A stretch of DNA of 64,000 bases from Mastigias papua (lineage: Eukaryota; Cnidaria; Scyphozoa; Rhizostomeae; Mastigiidae), in contig OZ025272.1 in the NCBI GenBank assembly GCA_964019165.1, positions 17,434,093-17,498,092 on the forward strand, in the 5' to 3' direction. The translations under genes were made by a program, and so were the position numbers. Shown here in pieces: positions 54,796-64,000 of the stretch (the first letter of the stretch is position 1; every line of letters starts with the position of its first letter). A model generated the notes under the pieces. It was not told the origin of the DNA, did not search any database, and saw only the letters and a list, made by a program, of their open reading frames with translations.

Positions 54796-55104
54796 AAAGA
54801 AAGTCATGAACCACTGACAAATTTTTTTTCATTTATGAAATTGTTAAATCTATATGCAGTGAATTCTATTTACCTTTGATTAAAATATGAACTACCTGGG
54901 TATATAGAATTTTATACCATAAGAAGATTCCGTTTCTTTCCTCTGCTTCAAATCGCATTTCTGCGATTTAGTAAGGTAAGCAATGAAGCAAGTGTTGTTT
55001 TCTATATGAGGGATATCTCCAACACTTTTGTAAATGCAAAAGTTCGAGGATTAGGATGCTATCTCAATTCATTTAAATCTCATTAGCATGAATCTTGTAG
55101 CAGT

Positions 55105-55205
55105 ATTTTGTACTGATAGATTTAGGCACTTTTCCAAAATTTCCAATCAACCAAGTGCATTGGATTTAGGCCCTTTTCCAAAATTTCCAATCAACCATGT
55201 GCATT
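55105..55205. repeat. Two-copy tandem repeat of about 43 bp
   Basis: Two copies of a TTTTCCAAAATTTCCAATCA-containing unit. Confidence 0.8.
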
Positions 55206-55429
55206 GCTAGCCAGATTAGTTAAGGACGGTGCAAGGTCAATTTTGCTGACAGAACGGTGTGGTCACAGACGGAGCATTTACTAAAAGGTAAATTGCACAA
55301 ATGGTCAGTGCAATGTTTCCATATTTGCTTCATATTTTGCAAATTTGCTGTCAACTTCTGATGCTAGGGGGGTGGGGTGGGAGGGACGCTGCCACAACCT
55401 TATAAACCTCATAGCTACACCGCTGGTTG

Positions 55430-57170
55430 AAGCTTACTTTTCATATACACTTAGTTCATTTTCATCATTTCTCAAGCTGCAATCAATTTTCTGTCAAGTT
55501 AAATTTTAGTCACTTTTGGGTATGTTATAAAGATTATAGTCTTATTTTTTGCCACAAATTGACTCAACTTCATTACCTGTCTGTTTTCATGGTTTGTCGA
55601 GATATATGAAGTGTTTGACTAACCTTTAACCTAGTTTTAACAAGAATTCGCTCATGTTCACCTCTTTCTGACCTCGGATGTAAATTCGTCGCCTGCAGTT
55701 CTGATCATTTTCGACAAAACTCTCAAGGTTATAGCCCTGCGTTTTGACAACTGTGTCCCATTTGAAAAACTGTATAATTCCCAGTTAAATTGAACATATT
55801 TCACTGTTTCTCATTTTTTGAACGCAATCCACCTGTTATAGCTAACCCTTTTGCCCATAATTAGCTCAGTTTCGACACATTATAATCTTCTGTTTAATTA
55901 CACCTATTTCTATTCTGTTCATTTTTGATCAAATCTCCAACCTTTACATCCTTATTTTTTCTCTTCCGAATTTTCGATATGTGATCAAAACCAGTTTGAA
56001 TCAATGACTTTAAATTTGTCTCCATTTTCGGCGCAGTAAACCGCCTATAGCTTTACACTTTGAGCACAGTTGGCTCATTTTCTTCACTTCTCAATCTGCT
56101 ATCAACTGAATGAATTTCTCTTTTGTGGAGCTTTCAATAGACTGCGGTTACCGGCGATTTAACACCGGCTATTTCTACCTAAGCTACGGTCTACTTTGAC
56201 TTAAAATGATGTAAAAAAGTACACATAATTGAAAAAAATTGGAAACTGAAATTTTATGAATTACCGTTAAAAGACACATGGTAACATCCCAGGATTCCAT
56301 ATTTTCTTTAGATGCCTATTTTTGTTTGTTTTCTAGTGGTTTTCCAAATACTCATCTTTCGATGGGTCGGTGTTTGATCGTAAACGAGATACGTACATGA
56401 CGTAAGAACTAACCAATGCTAAACAGGTATTCATATCGAGGTTATCGTTTAATGGTGGTGTTTGGGAGAAAGCTATAGTAGAGAACAGTGGAAGCACAGT
56501 AGAATTATATCATTATACCCAATCTTGTAATGGTGGAAGGCAATGTCTACTTCCTCTGTTCAGCAATATTCTTGTTTATTCCATTATTTACTTCTCTTGG
56601 GGTGATCTATATAATACGTACGTACAGAGATGGGAAGTTCGAGGTTCTGGGAAAAGCGTATGTTTGCGCAATGCACGTTTGGACGGTCACAGGCTGACAA
56701 TCTTACTTGCAGACCAACCACTGTAAATGGTGCACAAGAAACAGTGTGTGCAAACAGCATTTCACAACTTATTTTCTTTTTCATTCAAATTGATAAGTCA
56801 CCAGGGTGCGCCCATATAATGTAGTAATAGCTTGTTTTGAATAAGGGGGGGGGGGGTAGGCAACATACCACGGCTATTGCCTTATATTTTTGGCAAACAT
56901 GATTCATTTTTATGAGTTCTCACTCCGCCCTGAAAATGATTGACCTCCAATTTTAGCTAGTTGTAAACAAGCTGTCAATGTTATACCCTTACTTTTAGTT
57001 CAAAAGTCACTCAATTTCATCATTTTTCAATCTCCAATCAAATTGAATGAATTTCACTTTTCTTCAGTTTTGGGGAAAATATCACAACTATAGTCATACT
57101 TTTTGGCCAGAAATGGCTCATTCTCATCACTTGGCAATCTGCACTAAAAATGAATGAATCTTGTCCAACA
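55430..57170 (+). repeat. Highly diverged edge of the 107-bp satellite
   Basis: Recognisable pieces in + orientation, such as CATTTTCATCATTTCTCAA, GGTTATAGCC and TACTTTTTGGCC, at irregular spacing. Non-satellite sequence lies at about 56110-56880. Decay increases outward, as expected at a satellite margin. Confidence 0.6.
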
Positions 57171-57503
57171 GTGACTGAAATTAAAATTCACTGATTTTCA
57201 TTGGAGACTGAGGAGGGATCAAATTGATCCAATTTTGGCAAAACAGTAAGGCTATAGCCTTAGCATTTTGCCCAACAATCACTGAAAACAGAATTAATTG
57301 ACTTTGATTCCAAATCGAAAAGTGATCACCATGAAGAAATTTTGGCCAAAAAGTAAGCTTATTGCTTTGACATTGTGCCAACCAAAAAGGCGAATTTAAT
57401 TTCATTGAGTTTAATTGCAGATTGAAAAGTCATTGAAATGAGCCAATTGTTCCCAAAAAGGAACACGAAAGCCTTGGTGTGTTGCCGAAAATTGACCGAA
57501 GTT

Positions 57504-57513
57504 GAACATCATT
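57504..57513. repeat. Target-site duplication, left
   Basis: GAACATCATT, repeated at 58816-58825 on the other side of the LINE. Joining the flanks restores normal satellite sequence. Confidence 0.85.
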
Positions 57514-58815
57514 TTTTTATCAAATATAAAATCTTACAATAACAGAGTATTTAGACACTACCAACTACCAGACTACAAAACAACAGACTTAACCCAGGGG
57601 GAGCAAAATGCCATGACTACTCCCTGGGATTGAACATATACCTAACTACAACTAACACTACAAAGCTACATACGAATACTCGATCGCATTTCACATTTGA
57701 TGCCAATAGTTAGATATTAATACTAATTTTGTTTGGAAACCCTGGTTGTAAAATATATCAGGTATTACGGCGGAATCAAATTTTCCTGCCATTGAGCGTC
57801 AAGGATTTAAGGGAACACCGCTAATTGTTAACGGCCTACCAAGGTAAGACTAATAGAAAAAGATAAGTAGATAAGTATGGTGCCATGATTGGTCATTTGG
57901 CACCATACAACTTTTTGTCAGATGTGAAATGGATACCTACAAATACACGACAAGGTACCTGGTGGTTACGTAAAGTGAATCTATAAGAAACGATCAGTTT
58001 TGTGGATATACCGTAGAGTCAGCTCGATTATGTTCCTGTTCAGGTTATTTGTGAGGTCTTTATCACCATAAAGTAGAAGCTGTGTCAATGACTCATTTGG
58101 AAGATTGGTATACCCATGTGGTTGTAATAATCTAAAAACCCCTTCGAGAAGATCTCGACGTTCAGCCTCAAAGGGTTGGCAGAGCAACAGAAAATGTTCC
58201 GTGGTCTCGATGCCATCATTGCTAGGGCACATTGGGTTTATGGAATCTCCATAATTATGCTTGAATTTATGATAACACAATTCACTAAGCCCCACTCTGA
58301 GCTGGGTCAGATAGGATAATCCTATAGGGTCATGAATGCTAAAAGTAGATTTAAAAGGAGGACGGATTTTAGAGGTCAACTTTTTCTTAAAGATAGCAAC
58401 GGATGATGAAAGTCTAATCTCATGATCTAGCTCATTCCATTCATCTAGGCAATTGGGGAAGAAACTAGACTTAAATTTTTGTGTTGTAGCCCTCATTCGT
58501 CCAATGACATCCTGAGTGCGAAAAGAGTAAGGTGCTGGTTGAGGTTCGGGGATTGGGTCTCGTGTATATTCTGGAGTCATTATTTATCATTTTGTAAAAC
58601 AAGGTAAGGCGACTATTCCAGCATCTGGAGCTTAATGACTCCCAACCAAGTTCGGTGTATAATTTTACTCGTGACATTCCCTTCCATACTCCCGTAATGG
58701 CTAGAGCTGCAGTGTATTGGACGGATTCTAACTTTTCCATTAAGCTAGGCAAGATGCTATTTCCACTAAATTCACATGCTTTCGTGGGGATGTGGTAGAT
58801 AACATTTCCGTGGTA
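57514..58815 (-). mobile_element. 5'-truncated CR1/L2-like LINE in the satellite
   Basis: On the - strand: IPTKACEFSGNSILPSLMEK and ALAITGVWKGMSRVKLYTEL, a frame change near 58580, then a 199-codon frame (57981-58580) with FRTQDVIGRMRATTQKFKSS, LTQLRVGLSELCYHKFKHNY and TTEHFLLLCQPFEAERRDLL (the Cys/His end typical of this LINE group), and the stop. A roughly 460-bp 3' UTR ends in GATAAAAAAA at 57514. The 10-bp duplication GAACATCATT brackets it. The 5' part including the RT palm is missing, the usual result of incomplete reverse transcription. Confidence 0.9.
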
Positions 58816-58825
58816 GAACATCATT
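58816..58825. repeat. Target-site duplication, right
   Basis: GAACATCATT, matching 57504-57513. Confidence 0.85.
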
Positions 58826-59229
58826 GATTTTGATTGAAGATTGAATGGTGATGAAAATGAACCAGCGTTGTCCACAACGCAAGCCTATAGCCTAGATATT
58901 TCACACAAACGTAACAGAAATTAAAGTTCATCGATTTTGATAGCAGATTCAAACATGGTGAATGACAGCCAGTTTCGGCCACAGTTGACTGAAATCGAAC
59001 TTCATTAAATCCTTTCTTTTCAAAAACATTGGCTCTTTTTATCAATTTTCAATCTACAATCCACATCAATGAATTTCACGCCTGGTCATTTTTAAGCAAA
59101 CACACCCTGCCCTTAAAGTCACTGGATATCAATTTCGTTCCATTGTTTCCATAATACACCGCTTTTATATCCTTACATTTTGGCGACAAATGGCTAATTT
59201 TCCACACGTTTCAATCTGACCTCACAACC

Positions 59230-62200
59230 AATGAATATCAATCATCACTCAATCAATCAATTTCACATTTGGTCATTTTGAGCAACATACCAAGGCTATA
59301 GCCTTACTCTTTGGCCAAAAATCGCTCATTTTCATCACTTTTCAATGTTCAATCAAAATCAATCAATTTCAAATTTGGTCATTTTTGAGCAAAATACCAA
59401 GGCTATAGCCTTACTGTTTGGCAAACAATCGCTCATTTTCATCACTTTTCAATGTTCAATCAAAATCAATCAATTTCAAAGTTGGTCATTTTTGAGCAAA
59501 ATACCAAGGCTATAGACTTACTGTTTGGCCAAAAATCGCTCATTTTCATCACTTTTCAATGTTCAATCAAAATCAATCAATTTCAAACTTGCTCATGTTT
59601 GAGCAAAATACCAAGGCTATAGCCTTACTTTTTGGCCAAAAATCGCTCATTTTCATCACTTTTTAATGGTCAATCAAAATCAATCAATTTAAAATTTGGT
59701 CAGTTTTGAGCAAAATACCAAGGCTATAGCCTTACTGTTCGGCCAACACTCGCTCATTTTCATCACTTTTCAATGTTCAATCAAAGTCAATGAATTTCAA
59801 ATTTGGTCATTTTTGAGCAAATTACCAAGGCTATAGCCTTACTTTTTGGCCAAAAATCGCTCATTTTCATCACTTTTCAATGTTCAATCAAAATCAATCA
59901 ATATCAAATTTGGTCATTTTTGAGCAAATTACCAAGGCTATAGCCTTACTTTTTGGCAAACAATCGCTCATTTTCATCACTTTTCAATGTTCAATCAAAA
60001 TCAATCAATTTCAAATGTGGTCATTTTTGAGCAAATTACCAAGGCTATAGCCTTACTTTTTGGCCAAAAATCGCTCATTTTCATCACTTTTCAATGGTCA
60101 ATCAAAGTCAATCAATTTGACATTTGGTCATTTATGAGCAAATTACCAAGGCTATAGCCTTACTTTTTGGCCAAAAATCTCTCATTTTCATCACTTTTCA
60201 ATGTTCAATCAAAATCAATCAATTTCAAATTTGGTCATTTTTGAGCAAAATACCAAGGCTATAGCCTTACTGTTTGGCCACAAATCGTTCATTTTCATCA
60301 CTTTTCAATGTTCAATCAAAATCAATCAATTTCAAAGTTGGTCATTTTGGAGCAAAATACCAAGGCTATAGCCTTACTTTTTGGCCAAATATCGCTCATT
60401 TTCATCACTTTTCAATGTTCAATCAAAATCAATCAATATCAAATTTGGTCATTTTTGAGCAAAATACCAAGGCTATACCCTTACTTTTTGGCAAACAATC
60501 GCTCATTTTCATCACTTTTCAATGTTCAATCAAAATCTATCAATTTCAAATGTGGTCATTTTTGAGCAAATTACCAAAGCTATAGCCTTACTTTTTGGCC
60601 AAAAATCGCTCATTTTCATCACTTTTCAATGTTCAATCAAAATCAATCAATATCAAATTTGGTCATTTTTGAGCAAAATACCAAGGCTATACCCTTACTT
60701 TTTGGCAAACAATCGCTCATTTTCATCACTTTTCAATGTTCAATCAAAATCTATCAATTTCAAATGTGGTCATTTTTGAGCAAATTACCAAAGCTATAGC
60801 CTTACTTTTTGGCAAACAATCGCTCATTTTCATCACTTTTCAATGTTCAATCAAGGTCAATCAATTTCAAATTTGGTCATTTGTGAGCAAATTACCAAGG
60901 CTATAGCCTTACTTTTTGGCCAAAAATCGCTCATTGTCATCACTTTTCAATGTTCAATCAAAAGCAATCACTTTCAAATTTGGTCATTTTTGATCAAAAT
61001 ACCAAGGCTATAGCCTTACTTTTTGGCAAACAATCGCTCATTTTCATCACTTTTCAATGTTCAATAAAACATCAATCAATGTCAAATTTGGTCATTTGTG
61101 AGCAAAATACCAAGGCTATAGCCTGACTGTTTGACAAAAAATCGCTCATTGTCATCACTTTTCAATGTTCAATCAAAATCAATCAATTTCACATTCTATC
61201 ATTTTTGATCAACATACCAAGGCTATAGCCTTACTTTTTGGCCACAAATCTCTCAGTGTCATCACTTTTCAATGTTCAATCAAAGTCAATCAATATCAAA
61301 TTTTGTCAGTTGTGAGCAAAATACCAAGGCTATGGCCTTACTGTTTAGCCGAAAATCGCTCATTTTGATCACTTTTCAATGTTCAATCACAATCAATCAA
61401 TTTCAAACTTCCTCATGTTTGAGCAAAATACCAGGGTTATAGCCTTACTTTTTGGCCAAAAATCTCTCATTGTCATCACTTTTCAATGTTCAATCAAAAT
61501 CAATCAATTTCAATTGTCGTCAGTTTTGAGCAAAATACCAAGGCTATAGCCTTACTGTTTGGCCAAAAATCGCTCATTTTCATCACTTTTCAATGTGCAA
61601 TCAAAATCAATCAATTTCAAATTTGGTGATTTTGGAGCAAAATACCAAGGTTATAGCCTTACTTTTTGGCCAAATATCGCTCATTTTCATCACTTTTCAA
61701 TGTTCAATCAAAGTCAATCAATTTCAAATTTGGTCATTTGTGAGCAAATTACCAAGGCTATAGCCTTACTTTTTGGCCAAAAATCTCTCATTGTCATCAC
61801 TTTTCAATGTTCAATCAAAGTCAATCAATATCAAATTTGGTCATGTGTGAGCAAATTACCAAGGCTATAGCCTTACTTTTTGGCCAAAAATCGCTCATTG
61901 TCATCACTTTTCAATGTTCAATCAAAAGCAATCAATTTCAAATTTGGTCATGTTTGATCAAAATACCAAGGCTATAGCCTTACTTTTTGGCAAACAATCG
62001 CTCATTTTCATCACTTTTCAATGTTCAATCAACATCAATCAATATCAAACTTGGTCATTTTTGAGCAAAATACCAAAGCTATAGCCTTACTTTTTGGCCA
62101 AAAATCGCTCATTTTCATCACTTTTCAATGTTCAATCAAAATCAATCAATATCAAATTTGGTCATGTTTGAGCAAAATACCAAGGCTATACCCTTACTTT

Positions 62201-64000
62201 TTGGCAAACAATCGCTCATTTTCATCACTTTTCAATGTTCAATCAAAATCTATCAATTTCAAATGTGGTCATTTTTGAGCAAATTACCAAAGCTATAGCC
62301 TTACTTTTTGGCCAAAAATCGCTCATTTTCATCACTTTTCAATGTTCAATCAAAGTCAATCAATTTCAAATTTGGTCATGTGTGAGCAAATTACCAAGGC
62401 TATAGCCTTACTTTTTGGCCAAAAATCGCTCATTGTCATCACTTTTCAATGTTCAATCAAAAGCAATCAATTTCAAATTTGGTCATGTTTGATCAAAATA
62501 CCAAGGCTATAGCCTTACTTTTTGGCAAACAATCGCTCATTTTCATCACTTTTCAATGTTCAATCAAAAGCAATCACTTTCAAATTTGGTCATTTTTTAT
62601 CAAAATACCAAGGCTATAGCCTTACTTTTTGGCAAACAATCGCTCATTTTCATCACTTTTCAATGTTCAATAAAACATCAATCAATGTCAAATTTGGTCA
62701 TTTGTGAGCAAAATACCAAGGCTATAGCCTTACTATCTGGCCAATAATCGCTCATTTTCATCACTTTTCAATGTTCAATCAAAATCAATCAATTTCAAAC
62801 TTCCTCATGTGTGAGCAAATTACCAAGGCTATAGCCTTACTTTTTGGCCACAAATCGCTCATTTTCATCACTTTTCAATGTTCAATCAAAATCAATCAAT
62901 TTCAAAGTTGGTCATGTTTGAGCAAATTACCAAGGCTATAGCCTTACTTTTTGGCCAAAAATCGCTCATTTTCATCACTTTTCAATGTTCAATCACAATC
63001 AATCAATTTCAAACTTCCTCATGTTTGAGCAAAATACCAGGGTTATAGCCTTACTTTTTGGCCAAAAATCTCTCATTGTCATCACTTTTCAATATTCAAT
63101 CAAAATCAATCAATTTCAAATGTCGTCAGTTTTGAACAAAATACCAAGGCTATAGCCTTACTGTTTGGCCAAAAATCGCTCATTTTCATCACTTTTCAAT
63201 GTGCAATCAAAATCAATCAATTTCAAATTTGGTGATTTTGGAGCAAAATACCAAGGTTATAGCCTTACTTTTTGGCCAAAAATCTCTCATTGTCATCACT
63301 TTTCACTGTTCAATCAAAGTCAATCAATATCAAATGTGGTCAGTTGTGAGCAAAATACCAAGGCTATAGCCTTACTGTTTGGCCGAAAATCGCTCATTTT
63401 GATCACTTATCAATGTTCAATCAAAATCAATCAATTTCAAACTTCCTCATGTTTGAGCAAAATAGCAAAGTTATAGCCTTACTTTGTGGCCAAAAATCTC
63501 TCATTGCCATCACTTTTCAATGTTCAATCAAAATCAATCAATTTCAAATTTCGTCAGTTTTGAGCAAAATACCAAGGCTATAGCCTTACTGTTTGGCCAA
63601 AAATCGCTCATTTTCATCACTTTTCAATGTTCAATCAAAATCAATCAATTTCAAATATGGTCACTTTTGAGCAAATTACCAAGGCTATAGCCTTACTTTT
63701 TGGCCAAAAATCGCTCATTTTCACCACTGTTCAATGTTCAATCAAAGTCAATCAATTTAAGATTTGGTCATTTTTGAGCATATTGCCAAGGCTATAGCCT
63801 TACTTTTTGGCCAAAAATCGCTCATTTTCATCACTTTTCAATGTTCAATCAAAATTAACCAATTTCAAATTTGGTCATTTGTGAGCAAAATACCAAGGCT
63901 GTAGCCTTACTATCTGGCCAATAATCGCTCATTTTCATCACTGTTCAATGTTCAATCAACATCAATCAATATCAAATGTGGTCATGTTTGAGCAAAATAC
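59230..64000 (+). repeat. 107-bp satellite array, runs off the window
   Basis: About 44 tandem units of about 107 bp in one orientation. The consensus contains CTCATTTTCATCACTTTTCA, ATGTTCAATCAAAATCAATC, TTTGGTCATTTTTGAGCAAA and ATACCAAGGCTATAGCCTTA. Two perfect 14-bp palindromes occur per unit: AAGGCTATAGCCTT and TTTTTGGCCAAAAA. Units share variants in blocks about 14-15 units apart (for example CCAGGGTTATAGCC at about 61430 and 63037), so there is higher-order duplication. Open frames of about 100 codons here are by-products of the repeat. Confidence 0.95.

Larger units (their letters stand above)
57170..59045 (-). repeat. Inverted satellite segment
   Basis: The 107-bp unit runs on the - strand here (GGCCAAAAAGTAAG, GATTGAAAAGTCATTG, GATTTTGATTG in + reading). 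It is interrupted by the LINE at 57514-58815. + orientation resumes at about 59040. Confidence 0.7.

Noticed and set aside
59230..64000. CRISPR-like array or repeat-protein gene
   Set aside because: The units are contiguous, with no unique spacers, and lie in a eukaryotic genome. The 85-103 codon frames run through successive units in different phases (107 is not a multiple of 3) and stop, so they are by-products of the repeat.

Overview
The window is nuclear DNA from an invertebrate animal. It is AT-rich, has spliced genes with GT/AG introns, many microsatellites, and a dense and varied load of retroelements and DNA transposons. The mix (Penelope-like elements with GIY-YIG ends, an R2/NeSL-type LINE, an RTE-like LINE, CR1-like LINEs, hAT relatives, TTAA-flanked inverted-repeat elements) would suit a cnidarian or a similar early-branching or lophotrochozoan animal. 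The species cannot be named from the sequence.

Three host genes are supported. (1) A DDX27/Drs1-type DEAD-box RNA helicase lies on the + strand. Sixteen exons from 1245 to 19693 join in frame with correct phases and run from the Q motif to the stop codon; the N-terminal exons are missing or unrecognised. (2) An intact 499-codon ORF on the - strand (24515-26014) encodes a Myb/SANT-like (trihelix-type) DNA-binding protein. (3) A TMEM170-family membrane protein lies on the + strand, with two recognisable exons (43629-43799 and 54665-54795) separated by a 10.9 kb intron. A possible terminal exon of an unknown + strand gene is at 27676-27845.

Most of the rest is mobile or repetitive. DDX27 introns hold a dispersed repeat with a CAT-rich higher-order microsatellite (2.4-4.2 kb), a 24-bp minisatellite, a LINE fragment, and several pieces of a Penelope-like element (PLE-A). 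From 20.4 to 23.1 kb lies a decayed R2/NeSL-type LINE. From 29.7 to 32.8 kb lie CR1-like and RTE-like LINE remains on the - strand. From 33.2 to 36.05 kb is an hAT-like element with terminal inverted repeats, and from 39.85 to 42.0 kb a broken hAT-type transposase on the - strand. The TMEM170 intron is a nest: PLE fragments, a 1.86 kb palindrome carrying a LINE insertion, a small inverted-repeat element with an ORF, a TTAA-flanked element inside a PLE copy, and a compact LTR element with two 400-bp LTRs. The last 8.6 kb is a roughly 107-bp satellite array, partly inverted, interrupted by a 5'-truncated LINE with a clear target-site duplication.

The most interesting signal is in PLE-A. Its 3' terminal region repeatedly carries a compact type I hammerhead ribozyme architecture just downstream of the GIY-YIG stop codon. 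Several copies are arranged as inverted pairs. Hammerhead ribozymes are known in the terminal repeats of Penelope-like elements, so the class is not new, but this family's version is a concrete testable candidate.
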